A stretch of 64,000 nucleotides of DNA from an uncultured Chryseobacterium sp. Lineage in GTDB: Bacteria > Bacteroidota > Bacteroidia > Flavobacteriales > Weeksellaceae. How positions within the stretch are numbered: position 1 is the stretch's first letter; the number at the start of each line of letters is the position of its first letter. The notes beneath the pieces are model-generated. The model saw only the letters and a program-made list of their open reading frames with translations. It was not told the DNA's origin and searched no databases. The position numbers were made by a program, and so were the translations under genes. Shown piece after piece: positions 54,197 to 63,830 of the stretch. Location: contig CAJYXJ010000014.1 in the NCBI GenBank assembly GCA_913778085.1, positions 186,001 to 250,000 on the forward strand. The letters are read 5' to 3'.

Positions 54197-54712
54197 ATGA
54201 CAGACCAACAAAATATCCCCGTCCGGAATGCCGGAATAGTCCTGTTAAGCCCATTTATTCCGCGACTGCTTGAACGCCTGAATTTCACCGCTGACGATCA
54301 CTTTACCAGTCAGCAAAACAGGGAAAAGGCAGCCCTGTTTCTGCAATTTGTAGTAACCGGAAAGCAAGACACACCAAATACGGATTTAGCGTTAAACAAG
54401 ATCATTTGTGGTCTTTCTCACGAAGCTGTTTTATCTGAAAATATTGAAATTACCACTGAAGAGGCAGTTTTCAGCGATCAGGTATTGAATGCCTTAATTT
54501 CTAATTGGCCTGCGCTCGGCAGCATTTCCATACCAGCACTCCGGGAAACTTTCCTGATGAGAGATGGCCTTCTTTCTGAATCTCAGGAGCAGTGGAAACT
54601 TACTGTAGAACGAAAATCTTTTGATGTTCTGCTTAACCAATGTCCGTTTTCTTTTTCTGTTATCAAATATCCGTGGATGGAGAAACCACTTGTGGTGAAG
54701 TGGAGTTCTTAA
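54197..54712 (+). CDS. solitary tape-measure C-terminal domain of a contractile injection system
   Basis: The start at 54197 is preferred over an upstream GTG (54116) whose first residues are low complexity. The 171-residue product matches the end of contractile-injection tape-measure proteins: NAGIVLLSPFIPRLLERL, LFLQFVVTGK, DLALNKIICGL, VLNALISNWPALGSISIPALRETF, DVLLNQCPFSFSVIKYPWM and a final VKW. Full proteins are several times longer and lie with sheath, tube and baseplate genes; none are in this window. It is therefore a relic of a lost system, or a domesticated piece with a new role. The frame is intact, which argues against simple decay. Confidence 0.72.
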   Translation: MTDQQNIPVRNAGIVLLSPFIPRLLERLNFTADDHFTSQQNREKAALFLQFVVTGKQDTPNTDLALNKIICGLSHEAVLSENIEITTEEAVFSDQVLNALISNWPALGSISIPALRETFLMRDGLLSESQEQWKLTVERKSFDVLLNQCPFSFSVIKYPWMEKPLVVKWSS

Positions 54713-54830
54713 AGATTTAAATAATTAACGCTAATCCTTATTTCCGTTTAATATAAATATAATTTAAAATCATTATGGGATCCCATAATGATTTTTGTTA
54801 TGTTACTTTTTACTTTGCCAAAAAATTTAT

Positions 54831-55655
54831 ATGGCCGTAATTTTATCCCATATTTCATTTGGGGTTGGTGAATTCTTTTCTACAACATTCTTAATATTAC
54901 TTATTTTATCGTTTTGTCTGTCCCTCTATATGACTTCAAAAAATGAGCGCTATAAAAAATCTAAATATGCAATAGTTTCACTCTCAATCATCTTAGTTTT
55001 ACATTTAGTTGTATTTCCTTTTGCATATACTTTAATGCTTAAAAATAATCCCGCATGTTTCGAATTTAAAACTTCCATTCATTCAAACCGGAAACAAATT
55101 GTACTTAATGAGTGGATTGATGATTCCCGATCGATTCCTCATAAAATTAAAGAGCTTGAGAATATAAAGGAATCAAGCAAATTAATATTAAATAAAAACC
55201 TCAAAGAATTAAAGCGATTAACTTTTACAAAAGATTACATAGTACATACAATTATAAAACTAGAAATTCCTGGTAGAAATTTTATTGCAACAGTATATAT
55301 ATTTGGTAAAGATGGTTTTTTGAAAAACAGTTTATCTAAAAGTGGTAGCCAAGGTGAATTGGATTCTACAAAACTTGGAAGTGTATTAACATCTGATATT
55401 AATTATCTTAAAAATCAACTTGAGCATTATAGAATTAAAAAAGCTGAATTAGATAGAAATAATGTCTGGACTTTTGCAACGTTACTTCCTTTTAGTATAT
55501 CTTCCCTATTTACTGGAAACATTTTTCCGATAACTCCTATAGCCAATATATTTTATACCATACATTATTTTTTCATCTATTCTATCGGGATTGGTATTTT
55601 TTTACACTTTCTAATTATAAATATAAATTCATTAATCAAAAACTCAAAATTATAA
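54831..55655 (+). CDS. membrane protein of unknown function
   Basis: The ATG at 54831 is chosen over a TTG further upstream. The 274-residue product has two membrane helices at the N terminus (about 5-35 and 45-68), a charged soluble domain of about 135 residues with helical segments (KIKELENIKESSKLILNKNLKELKRL), and two helices at the C terminus (about 205-225 and 240-265). No family is recognised. It is AT-rich compared with neighbours, as is the next gene, suggesting joint recent acquisition. Confidence 0.65.
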   Translation: MAVILSHISFGVGEFFSTTFLILLILSFCLSLYMTSKNERYKKSKYAIVSLSIILVLHLVVFPFAYTLMLKNNPACFEFKTSIHSNRKQIVLNEWIDDSRSIPHKIKELENIKESSKLILNKNLKELKRLTFTKDYIVHTIIKLEIPGRNFIATVYIFGKDGFLKNSLSKSGSQGELDSTKLGSVLTSDINYLKNQLEHYRIKKAELDRNNVWTFATLLPFSISSLFTGNIFPITPIANIFYTIHYFFIYSIGIGIFLHFLIININSLIKNSKL

Positions 55656-55679
55656 ATCAATCATTGTAAAATTTTAAAT

Positions 55680-56018
55680 ATGAAAAAGAAATTCATTAAC
55701 TGGCTATTTGCTAACCTGTTATTACCACTTATTCAAGATTTTGCTACTTACATAATTAAATTCTTCTCAAAATACTTCTTGGATTTATTAAAGAAAAAAA
55801 TGGAAAGTTGGAAAGAAACTGACGAAAACAATACAAAAACAGAAGAAGAGAAGGTTGTTATTAGAAAAAAATGGAAAGAAAGAATGGACGATATTGAAGA
55901 TATAAAAACAGCTATGGATCAAAGTACTGATAAAATTATTAAAAATGCATTACAAAACTCAGAAGAAAAATTCAAAAAGCAAATCCTGATTGAAAATAAT
56001 GATCAGAAGTTAATATAG
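55680..56018 (+). CDS. small membrane-anchored coiled-coil protein
   Basis: The 112-residue product has an amphipathic or membrane-embedded N terminus (WLFANLLLPLIQDFATYIIKFFSKYFLDLL) and a long charged coiled coil after residue 38 (KWKERMDDIEDIKTAMDQSTDKIIKNAL). It starts 24 bases after the preceding membrane-protein gene, so both are probably one operon. No family is recognised. Small membrane protein plus larger partner could be a toxin-like or sensor pair, but nothing in the sequence proves it. Confidence 0.6.
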   Translation: MKKKFINWLFANLLLPLIQDFATYIIKFFSKYFLDLLKKKMESWKETDENNTKTEEEKVVIRKKWKERMDDIEDIKTAMDQSTDKIIKNALQNSEEKFKKQILIENNDQKLI

Positions 56019-56059
56019 TGGTTCTTTAAATATTTTTGATTACGTTTAAATTCACAAAA

Positions 56060-56085
56060 AATCCCTCTCAGTCACGAGAGGGATT
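56060..56085 (-). terminator. terminator of the gcvP gene
   Basis: AATCCCTCTC (56060-56069) pairs with GAGAGGGATT (56076-56085); the A-run at the left is a T-run on the minus strand. It can also stop rightward transcripts from the membrane-protein pair. Confidence 0.85.
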
Positions 56086-56106
56086 CATATTATAGATCAG
56101 ATTGAA

Positions 56107-58965
56107 TTACATATAGGCTTCAATCGGCTCGCAGGTACAAACCAGGTTTCTGTCTCCGTAAGCTTCATCTACTCTGGAAACGGTAGCGAAGAACTTGTGG
56201 TCTCTTACCCACTCTAACGGATAAGCGGCTTTTTCTCTGCTGTACGGTTTATCCCATGAATCGGAGATGACGATCTGCTCGGTGTGCGGCGCATTTTTCA
56301 ATACGTTGTTGGCGGCATCAGCTTCACCGTTGGCGATTTCATCGATCTCGTGTTTGATGGCGATTAAGGCTTCTGCGAAACGGTCGATTTCTGCTTTGCT
56401 TTCCGATTCGGTCGGCTCGATCATTAGCGTTCCGGCTACCGGGAAAGAAACGGTTGGAGCGTGGAATCCATAGTCCATCAATCTTTTCGCAACATCAGCT
56501 ACCTCAATTCCTAAAGATTTGAACTGTCTGAAGTCGACAATACATTCGTGGGCTACTTTCCCATTTTCGTTGGAATATAAAATCGGGAAATGTTCTGCTA
56601 AGATTTCCTTTAAATAGTTCGCGTTTAAGATCGCATGTTCGGTTGCTTTTTTCAATCCTGAAGTTCCCAGCATTTTGATGTAAGCGTAAGAAATGTTTAG
56701 GATCAGTCCGGAACCGTAAGGTGCTGCTGAAATCCCGTCGATGGATTCATTCCCTCCTACTTTAATGTTCGCGTTGGAAGGTAAGAAAGGAACCAGGTGT
56801 TTCGCCACACAGATCGGACCTACCCCAGGACCTCCTCCACCGTGAGGAATCGCGAAAGTCTTGTGAAGGTTCAGGTGACAAACGTCTGCTCCGATGTTTC
56901 CAGGACTTGTGTAACCTACCTGAGCATTCATGTTCGCGCCGTCCATATACACCTGACCACCATGTTCGTGAATTAAAGAAGTAATTTCTTTAATGTTCGC
57001 ATCGAAGAATCCGTAAGTAGACGGATAAGTGATCATTACACATGAAAGGTTTTCAGAATGCTGTTCTGCTTTGGCTTTCAGGTCTTCGAAATCAATTTCT
57101 CCGTTCTCCAGGTTCTTCACAACTACGATCTTCATTCCCGCCATCGCTGCAGAAGCCGGGTTGGTTCCGTGTGCCGACTGTGGAATCAATACGACATTTC
57201 TGTGACCTTCGCCTCTTGCGATGTGGTATTGTCTGATCACCATTAATCCTGCATATTCTCCCTGAGCCCCTGAATTCGGCTGAAGGGAAGTTCCTGCAAA
57301 ACCTGTAATTTCCGCTAAATCTTTTTCCAGCTCGCGGATCATTTCCTGGTATCCGCCAGCCTGGTCTACCGGTACAAAAGGGTGAATGGCTCCCCAGTTG
57401 TCCCATGAAAGCGGAAGCATCTGGGTAGCTGCATTCAGCTTCATCGTACATGATCCTAAAGAAATCATCGAATGCGTCAATGATAAATCTTTTCTTTCCA
57501 GACGCTTGATGTAACGCATCAGTTCCGTCTCCGTATGGTATTTGTTGAATACTTCTTCGGTAAGGATTTCGTCTTTTCTTAAATTCTCTTCCGGAATGCT
57601 GTATCCTTCTTTTATTTCTAATTTGAAAGTCTGCTTGTCTTTGAACTGGGCGAAAGAAGCCATCAGGACATTCAGTTTATCCAAAGTCGTACTCTCGTTG
57701 ATCGCGATACTTACCACCCCTTCCGTGAAATAGTTCAGGTTCAGCTTGTGGTCAAGCATCATTCTCATCAGCCTTTTCTTATCTTCTTCACTGATCGTTA
57801 TTTTTACCGTATCAAAGATCGGTTCTTCCACGATGTCGTATCCTAGTGCTTTCAGTCCGCCTTTTAAAGCGTTTGCTTTGAAGTGGATCTGATCAGCGAT
57901 ATAATTTAAGCCTTTCGGACCATGGTAAACGGCATACATTCCGGCCATTACTGCCAGAAGAACCTGTGCCGTACAGATGTTGGACGTTGCTCTTTCTCTT
58001 TTGATGTGCTGCTCTCTGGTCTGCAACGCCATTCTTAAAGCACGTTTTCCGTAAGCATCCTGAGAAACTCCGATGATCCTTCCCGGAATATCTCTTTTGT
58101 AATCTTCCTTACAAGAGAAGAAGGCCGCGTGAGGACCACCATAACCCAAAGGAATACCGAATCTCTGTGTTGTACCTACGGCACAGTCGGCGCCCATCGA
58201 TGCCGGGGACTTCAGCTTAACCAAAGCCATCGGATCACAGGCAACTACTACCTGAAGGTCTGATTTTTTATATTCTGCAATATCTTCCGTATAATCCAGA
58301 ACAATTCCGTTTTTCCCCGGATACTGTAGCAATACCCCGAAGTAAGAACCGTCAAGCTCATGCGTTTTGTGATCGCCTTCCACAATCTCGATCTCAAGGC
58401 CTTCCGCCTTTGTTTTCAATACAGAAACCGTCTGAGGCAATACCAGGTCGGAAACGAAGAACTTGTTAGCTCCGCCTTTTTTCTGGTCCTTTGTCCTGTT
58501 GTTGAAGAACATGTGCATCGCTTCCGCAGCCGCCGTAGATTCATCAAGCAATGAAGCGTTGGCTAAGGCAAAACCGGTAAGGTCGCACACCACAGTCTGG
58601 AAATTAAGAAGCGCCTCCAGTCTTCCCTGGGCAATTTCTGCCTGATAAGGCGTATAAGCCGTGTACCAGCTCGGGTTTTCGAAAATGTTTCTCTGAATAG
58701 CCGACGGCAACAGGGTATTGTGGTATCCGAAACCGATGTAGCTGGTGTAATCCGTATTTTTAGAAGCCAATTCCTTGGAGTGATTCATCATCTCATACTC
58801 GGAAAGCGGGGCTGAGATCTTGAGATCCTGTTCTAAACGGATAGAGGAAGGGATGGTTTGAGAGATAAGCTCTTCGACACTTGAAACGCCAATTTTTTCC
58901 AGCATCGCCTGTTTATCGGCTTCATTCATGGAAATGTGACGGCTCACAAACTGTTCTGTATTCAT
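56107..58965 (-). CDS. gcvP: glycine dehydrogenase (decarboxylating), P protein of the glycine cleavage system
   Basis: The 952-residue product is the full-length fused P protein. It has the N-terminal half (YTPYQAEIAQGRLEALLNFQTV, LDESTAAAEAMHMF) and the PLP-binding C-terminal half with HLNLHKTFAIPHGGGGPG around the catalytic Lys (about residue 700). It decarboxylates glycine and passes the aminomethyl group to the lipoyl H protein. No gcvT or gcvH lies beside it, so these are elsewhere. The length is normal (about 950-960). The downstream hairpin at 56060 ends the transcript. Confidence 0.97.
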   Translation of the reverse strand: MNTEQFVSRHISMNEADKQAMLEKIGVSSVEELISQTIPSSIRLEQDLKISAPLSEYEMMNHSKELASKNTDYTSYIGFGYHNTLLPSAIQRNIFENPSWYTAYTPYQAEIAQGRLEALLNFQTVVCDLTGFALANASLLDESTAAAEAMHMFFNNRTKDQKKGGANKFFVSDLVLPQTVSVLKTKAEGLEIEIVEGDHKTHELDGSYFGVLLQYPGKNGIVLDYTEDIAEYKKSDLQVVVACDPMALVKLKSPASMGADCAVGTTQRFGIPLGYGGPHAAFFSCKEDYKRDIPGRIIGVSQDAYGKRALRMALQTREQHIKRERATSNICTAQVLLAVMAGMYAVYHGPKGLNYIADQIHFKANALKGGLKALGYDIVEEPIFDTVKITISEEDKKRLMRMMLDHKLNLNYFTEGVVSIAINESTTLDKLNVLMASFAQFKDKQTFKLEIKEGYSIPEENLRKDEILTEEVFNKYHTETELMRYIKRLERKDLSLTHSMISLGSCTMKLNAATQMLPLSWDNWGAIHPFVPVDQAGGYQEMIRELEKDLAEITGFAGTSLQPNSGAQGEYAGLMVIRQYHIARGEGHRNVVLIPQSAHGTNPASAAMAGMKIVVVKNLENGEIDFEDLKAKAEQHSENLSCVMITYPSTYGFFDANIKEITSLIHEHGGQVYMDGANMNAQVGYTSPGNIGADVCHLNLHKTFAIPHGGGGPGVGPICVAKHLVPFLPSNANIKVGGNESIDGISAAPYGSGLILNISYAYIKMLGTSGLKKATEHAILNANYLKEILAEHFPILYSNENGKVAHECIVDFRQFKSLGIEVADVAKRLMDYGFHAPTVSFPVAGTLMIEPTESESKAEIDRFAEALIAIKHEIDEIANGEADAANNVLKNAPHTEQIVISDSWDKPYSREKAAYPLEWVRDHKFFATVSRVDEAYGDRNLVCTCEPIEAYM

Positions 58966-59347
58966 TTTTATTTATTAGATTTTGTTTGTAAAAAAAGATG
59001 GGTAAAATTACGATTTTTTGGAAAATTGTACAACTAAATCGGAATCATAAATAAATAACGCAAAGTATTCTATCTTATTCAAAATTAAGCCGTTTTTATT
59101 GCTATTTTAAATATATTTTAAGCTAAAACCTATTTTATCATCAAAAATAATTCACGATCTGCATTTGAAAAATTCACAAAATCAGCCATTCATTTTTTCT
59201 ATCTGTGAGAATATTAAAAGAGGTTAATCTTTTTACAACGGTTCTTAAAAAGACGGAAAAAGGCTACTGTAAATAATTAAGTGTTAAAAGAATAAATATT
59301 CTTAGATTTTATTATCTGTATTTATTCTAAATTAATATATTTGCATC
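58966..59347. other. intergenic region upstream of gcvP and of the small Cys-rich ORF
   Basis: AT-rich, no gene. A rightward TATATTTG box (59336-59343) lies right before the ORF at 59348; the leftward gcvP promoter and any regulatory RNA could not be identified. The known glycine riboswitch structure was looked for and not seen. Confidence 0.4.
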
Positions 59348-59503
59348 ATGAATATGATCGTTCCTTTCAAAGTACCGCCGTTGGCCCTTGCTTTTTCAAT
59401 GAATACCGAAGAGATTTATTGTGGCGAAAAGAAATCCTGCTGCAAGAAATTCAAAAAAGGGAAAAGATGCAAGAAGTGTCCCGGAAATAAGAAGATGGCT
59501 TAA
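59348..59503 (+). CDS. 51-residue Cys/Lys-rich microprotein
   Basis: ATG at 59348 opens a 51-codon frame ending at TAA 59501-59503. After residue 24 the product is very rich in Lys and Cys (CGEKKSCCKKFKKGKRCKKC), with five Cys in a pattern that could bind a metal; no family name can be given. It has a TAnnTTTG match (59336-59343) so close that transcription would start at or near the first codon, so the second Met (codon 3) or a leaderless transcript may be used. Similar short Cys-rich frames are known in flavobacteria, but this is judged from composition only. Confidence 0.5.
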   Translation: MNMIVPFKVPPLALAFSMNTEEIYCGEKKSCCKKFKKGKRCKKCPGNKKMA

Positions 59504-59672
59504 TATTGGCTGGAAGAGGGAAGCTGGAGGCTGGAAGTTTTTCAGTCGAATTAATTCCCGGCGGCTCTGCGTATAGAATTGTACTTAGCAGAAGGAAATT
59601 TTTTTTAAATAGAGATTCTTCTATCTGTTTGCTACGATATTAACTTATTGAAGATAAAAATTCAAGTTAATA

Positions 59673-60323
59673 TTAATGTCCAAAACTCTTAATTAAAAAA
59701 TAAACGGCCACGATAAGCATTACAACCCCAACGATAAGTCTTGCTATCTTGGGCTGCCCGGTCGGATTGGCTGCCGTCCGCGGCTGGGATTTGAATAATT
59801 CTTCCGCTTTATCTTTAAATTTTTCCGTATTGGTTTCGAAAACCTCGGTGATGGTAATGCCCTGCACTGCCGTTTTATGCAGCAGCGAATTGGTTGCGTG
59901 CAAAAGAATCTGAAACTTCCCGTCTTTGAATTCCGTTATTTTAAAAGCCCTTTCCCCGTAAGCTTTTTCCAGTCCGAAAGGCAGCACCTTGACCACATCC
60001 GCATTTTGGGTCTGCCAGGTGACAATGATCTCCTCCCCTTTCTTTGCATGAATTTTATTGGCTGAAAAGGTCTTGATAGAAGGTGGAACCGTATACCGGA
60101 AACTTTTCTGATGACTCTCTAAATTCTGGTCGTACGTATATCGGCTGCTTTTATCACTCAACGTCTCGTAGGCTTCCTGTATTTCCCTGAACCGGTCGGC
60201 AAAGAACGCATCGTTTTCATTTTTGTCCGGATGGTATTTTAAAGACAGTTTCCGATACGCCTTTTTGATGTCTTCTTCCGAAGCATCGTTTGAAATCCCG
60301 AGAAAATAGTAGTAATCTTTCAT
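59673..60323 (-). CDS. J-domain (DnaJ-like) membrane-anchored co-chaperone
   Basis: The 216-residue product begins with a J-domain (residues 3-70) with the HPD motif at 31-33 ([13 protein letters not shown]) that stimulates DnaK ATPase. A central beta-rich region (about 80-170, [27 protein letters not shown]) resembles an immunoglobulin-like fold, and a single membrane helix lies at the C terminus ([19 protein letters not shown]). The zinc finger of full DnaJ is absent. It probably recruits DnaK to the inner membrane. It stands alone. Confidence 0.88.
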   Translation of the reverse strand: MKDYYYFLGISNDASEEDIKKAYRKLSLKYHPDKNENDAFFADRFREIQEAYETLSDKSSRYTYDQNLESHQKSFRYTVPPSIKTFSANKIHAKKGEEIIVTWQTQNADVVKVLPFGLEKAYGERAFKITEFKDGKFQILLHATNSLLHKTAVQGITITEVFETNTEKFKDKAEELFKSQPRTAANPTGQPKIARLIVGVVMLIVAVYFLIKSFGH

Positions 60324-62247
60324 TGAACTTTACAAAAATAAGGAATTTATTTTCTTTGCCGGTAATGGGATGTTGCATTTTTAACGCGATGTCCGCAAAG
60401 AGCAATGTATAAAATACTGAGCATATTTTTTGTTCGCTAAGGCGAAGCCGCATCATCATCCGGTAAATTCGTGCAGTCCGTGGAAGATGTTCTTTCTTTC
60501 AAAGAAATCAAATTCTATACTTTTCTATTCCTAAAGCTAATACTATATTGAGATTCCCTGCGGGAATGACAAGCATCATGTAAAATTTACATGAAATAAA
60601 CATTAGATAAACGCTAAGTTTGTCATTCAGAAGGAATCCAGCACCGAATCTTTCCATAGTATCTTTCTTCTGCGAAGGGTGCTTCAATAAGCTCAGCATA
60701 ACACGTTTCAGCCCAAATCATTTCATACTTGTCACTAATGCTATGTCTAGATTCCCTGTGGGAATGACAAGCATAACGTAAAAATTACATGAAGTAAAAC
60801 ATTTGATAAACGTCAAGTTTGTCATTCAGAAGGAATCCAGCCCCGAATCTTTCCATAATACTTTTCTTCGGAAACCTTAGCCGAAAAAATAAAACTTTTT
60901 GATCGAAGGGTGCTTTAATAAGCCCTGATGACACGTTTCCACTCAGCAAATGGTAAAAGAGTATAATTCACTAGGATTTTCTTTTGAATACAATGTGGAC
61001 AGGGTCTCGATGCCGTTTCATCATTTGTAAAAATCCATGCAACCCTTTGGCTATTCACCTCTTAATTTAACATAAGTTCAAGCCCAAACCGTTCCATGCT
61101 TTATCACCAATATTGTGTTTAGATTCCCTGCGGGAATGACAAGCATAAAGTAGAAATTACATGAAGTAAAAAATTTGATAAACGCCAAGTTTGTCATTCA
61201 GAAGGAATCCAGCCCCGAATCTTTCCATAATACTTTTCTTCGGCTAAGGGTGCTTTAATAAGCTCAGCATAACACGTTTCAGCCCAAATCGTTCCACGCT
61301 TATTACTAATACTATGTTTAGGTTCCCTGCGGGAATGACAAGCATCACGTAGAAATTACATGAAGTAAAACATTTGATAAACGCCAAGTTTGTATTCCGC
61401 ATGAATCCAGACGCGAATCTTTCCATAATACTTTTCGACTGGCTTAGCATGACACGTTTCAGGCCAAATCGTTCCATGCTTATCACTACTACTATGTTTA
61501 GATTCCCTGTGGGAATGACAAGCATCACGTAGAATTTACATGATGTAAAGCTTTAGATAAACGCCAAGTTTGTCATTCAGAAGGAATCCAGCCCCGAATC
61601 TTTCCATAATACTTTTCTTCGGAAACCTTAGCCGAAAAAATAAAACTTTTTGATCGAAGGGTGCTTTAATAAGCTCAGCATGACACGTATCATTCAGCAA
61701 ATGATAGCTAACTGGGGGATACATGCTGTTTTTTGAACACAAAGTACAGGAAGATTTTTTTTGAAAGAATGCGTAAAAGATTCACAAAGCCATTGTATTT
61801 ATAAGAGCTCTCGGAGGCTTGTCGGTAAATTGAAGAGATTCATTTTAACGCATTGTTCGCTAAAATTTTTTTAAGCGTTGAGGATATTTTTCGTTCGCAA
61901 AGGTACTTCGATAGGCTCAGCATAAACTATTCTCTCAGCAAGTGATAGCAGAATATAATTTATTATGATTTTCCCTTTGAATATCAGGTAGCTAAGCGTA
62001 GCCGAAGCCACATTATCATCTCTAAACCCGTGCAGTCCGCGGGAGATTTTTATTCTTTCAAAGAAATCAAATTCTATAATTTCTATACTTACTGCTAATA
62101 CTATATTGAGATTGCCTGCGGCAATGACAAAGCAGATGTATTGAACTTGTGCTTTATAATAGCTATCTGGTGGCTGAGACTACTCGAAGCCACGTTGCAG
62201 CCCTTAGGTTGATAAACTTCCAAGCCTGAAGCTGTATAAGATAACAC
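60324..62247. repeat. tandem array of about 200-base repeats in a gene-free region
   Basis: The marker GATTCCCTGYGGGAATGAC (Y = C or T) recurs near 60549, 60750, 61121, 61321 (as GGTTCCCTGCGGG) and 61501, with a decayed copy near 62110. Units contain TTTGTCATTCAGAAGGAATC, CAGCCCCGAATCTTTCCATA and AGGGTGCTTTAATAAGC and are about 180-200 bases apart except for one wider gap. Short open frames in the array have no domain features and are chance frames. Copies of parts are found near 53.1 kb, so the family is dispersed. Confidence 0.85.
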
Positions 62248-62290
62248 AAAAAAAGGTTGGGTCCGGAAAACAAGATTTCCAAACCCAACC
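62248..62290 (-). terminator. terminator of the ECF sigma operon
   Basis: GGTTGGGT plus GGAAA (62255-62269) pairs with TTTCC and ACCCAACC (62276-62290) across a 2-base bulge; a run of A at 62248-62254 is the T-run on the minus strand. It lies 27 bases after the last gene of the operon. Confidence 0.85.
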
Positions 62291-62316
62291 CAACAATTTC
62301 AATTTAGCTGCTTTCT

Positions 62317-62586
62317 TTATGCTTCGGCGACAGATTCTTTCTCAAATCTTCTATGGCCGCATCTTGAAGCGAATTCTTTCTTGAATTTCCCTTTCAGTTC
62401 CTGATAGTCCTCGTCGCTCATTTCACGGATTTTATCGGCCAGTCCGAACGGTGATTTTTCTTTAATCCCGTATTCTTCAAAAATACCTTTAACGAATTTT
62501 TTCCTGTGGATGGCTTTTTTGGCAACCATCGCGATACCTGCTACGGCCAGGGCTCCAAGTGCCCCTTTTAGTACTGAGTTTTTCAT
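62317..62586 (-). CDS. small membrane-anchored protein of the sigma operon
   Basis: The 89-residue product has one N-terminal hydrophobic segment (residues 5-22, VLKGALGALAVAGIAMVA) followed by a basic, helical tail (KIREMSDEDYQELKGKFKKEF). No family is recognised. It is the third gene behind the sigma factor. Its tail resembles that of the preceding gene's product (MSDEDYQEL against LSPEEREKF), suggesting related cytoplasmic domains. Confidence 0.65.
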   Translation of the reverse strand: MKNSVLKGALGALAVAGIAMVAKKAIHRKKFVKGIFEEYGIKEKSPFGLADKIREMSDEDYQELKGKFKKEFASRCGHRRFEKESVAEA

Positions 62587-62666
62587 TTTCTTAAATTTTA
62601 AATTTTACTACTTCTTTTTATAAAGACGAATGCTCCTGAACTTTACTTTACTACTTCTTAAAATTC

Positions 62667-63011
62667 TTACGATTCGCTGTTTCTTTTATTCCTGTTGAAA
62701 AATCCGCTTTCGCATCGGCTTTTCCATACTTCCTTAAATTTTTCCCGCTCTTCAGGAGACAGGTTCATCATTTTTTCGCGCATTTTTCTTTCCTTGAAGT
62801 CGCGCATCCCTTTTCCGAAATGGAAACCGCCAAAAAGGATCTTACATAAAATCAGGATTCCCATTGCCTGCCAGTAGGTGATTGATTTTACGCCTAAAAT
62901 TTCTGGCAGCAGACAATTCCAGAGTGACATGACGATCCAGGTGACGCCTAAAAAAATCAACGGCGGACAGAGTATCAAAAAAATCCAGCCTTTTTTATGT
63001 TTATGATTCAT
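62667..63011 (-). CDS. two-helix membrane protein of the sigma operon
   Basis: The 114-residue product has two membrane helices (about 9-31 and 44-62), then a basic stretch with REKMMNLSPEEREKFKEVWKSRC. The order sigma factor then small membrane protein suggests an anti-sigma-like or sensing role, but no anti-sigma domain is visible. It begins 14 bases after the sigma gene. Confidence 0.65.
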   Translation of the reverse strand: MNHKHKKGWIFLILCPPLIFLGVTWIVMSLWNCLLPEILGVKSITYWQAMGILILCKILFGGFHFGKGMRDFKERKMREKMMNLSPEEREKFKEVWKSRCESGFFNRNKRNSES

Positions 63012-63025
63012 AATCTTTCTTTTTA

Positions 63026-63604
63026 CTAACTATTTAAATCTTCGTATAATTTTCTCAATCGGTTCCTTAAATGCTTCACCGCATAATTTTTACGGCTGAT
63101 GATGGTTTTGATATTTTCCCCGTGCTCATCGGCAATTTCCTGGAGGGTTTTATCATTCAGCTCATTTTCCACGTAAACCAGCCGCTGCTTTTCCGGAAGT
63201 TCGTCCAGTGCCTCAAACAGCTTTTTCCAGATTTCATCCTGGAACATTTTTATTTCCGGGCCGGCGCTTTCATCCATCAGCAGGATGTCTTTGATAGAAA
63301 AGTCTCCGTCTTCATCTTCGTAAACAAAATCTTCGAGGTTCTCGGTTTTCTTCTTACGGTATTTATCGGTGATTTTATTGGCCGTCACCCGGTAGAGCCA
63401 GCCGCCGACGTTTACGATTTCCGAGAGATTGGTAAGGCTGCTGAACTGATACCACACCTCCTGCAGGATATCTTCCGCATCTTCCGTGTTCTTCACTTTG
63501 GGGCGGATGTAAGACATCAGCTTCCCTCCGTACTTTGAAACGGTTTGTGAGATGATATTATCTTTCTCCTTCTGTGGCATTGTTATTTTTTCGGCAACCT
63601 CCAT
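63026..63604 (-). CDS. ECF-type RNA polymerase sigma factor
   Basis: The 192-residue product has region 2 (LMSYIRPKVKNTEDAEDILQEVWYQF, the -10 recognition part) and region 4 (LPEKQRLVYVENELNDKTLQEIADEHGENIKTIISRKNYAVKHLRNRL, the -35 helix-turn-helix), joined by a short linker; region 1 and region 3 are absent as usual for ECF sigmas. It is the first gene of the three-gene operon with two small membrane proteins. The start codon at 63604 precedes the alternatives at codon 8 (MPQKEKDN); either could be used. Confidence 0.93.
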   Translation of the reverse strand: MEVAEKITMPQKEKDNIISQTVSKYGGKLMSYIRPKVKNTEDAEDILQEVWYQFSSLTNLSEIVNVGGWLYRVTANKITDKYRKKKTENLEDFVYEDEDGDFSIKDILLMDESAGPEIKMFQDEIWKKLFEALDELPEKQRLVYVENELNDKTLQEIADEHGENIKTIISRKNYAVKHLRNRLRKLYEDLNS

Positions 63605-63770
63605 ACTGCTATGACGGTTGAAAATTTTGTTTTACTTTAATAAATTTAAAATATTTTTCGGGAATTCCGGGTTTTCTTTTGTTGATGGGGTTTAATAACG
63701 TATTATTTAAGTATGAACTGTCTTGCTGAAACTTATATTTTCTAACGTTTTTAATCTATGACTTAATAAA

Positions 63771-63830
63771 CCACCCCGTCAAAAATTCCTGTAGAATTTT
63801 CGCCACCCCTCCAAGGGAGGGAAATTTTTA
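63771..63830. repeat. dispersed repeat copy (same family as 47.24 and 47.40 kb)
   Basis: CCACCCCGTCAAAAATTCCT and GCCACCCCTCCAAGGGAGGG occur here with the same order and spacing as in the two copies at about 47236 and 47398. It lies in a gene-free stretch. Confidence 0.7.

Noticed and set aside
58966-59347. Glycine riboswitch in front of gcvP
   Set aside because: No tandem aptamer structure could be drawn upstream of gcvP.
60508-61742. Open frames of 60-94 residues on the minus strand
   Set aside because: They lie in the tandem repeat array and repeat the same peptide strings, so they are repeat translations and not genes.
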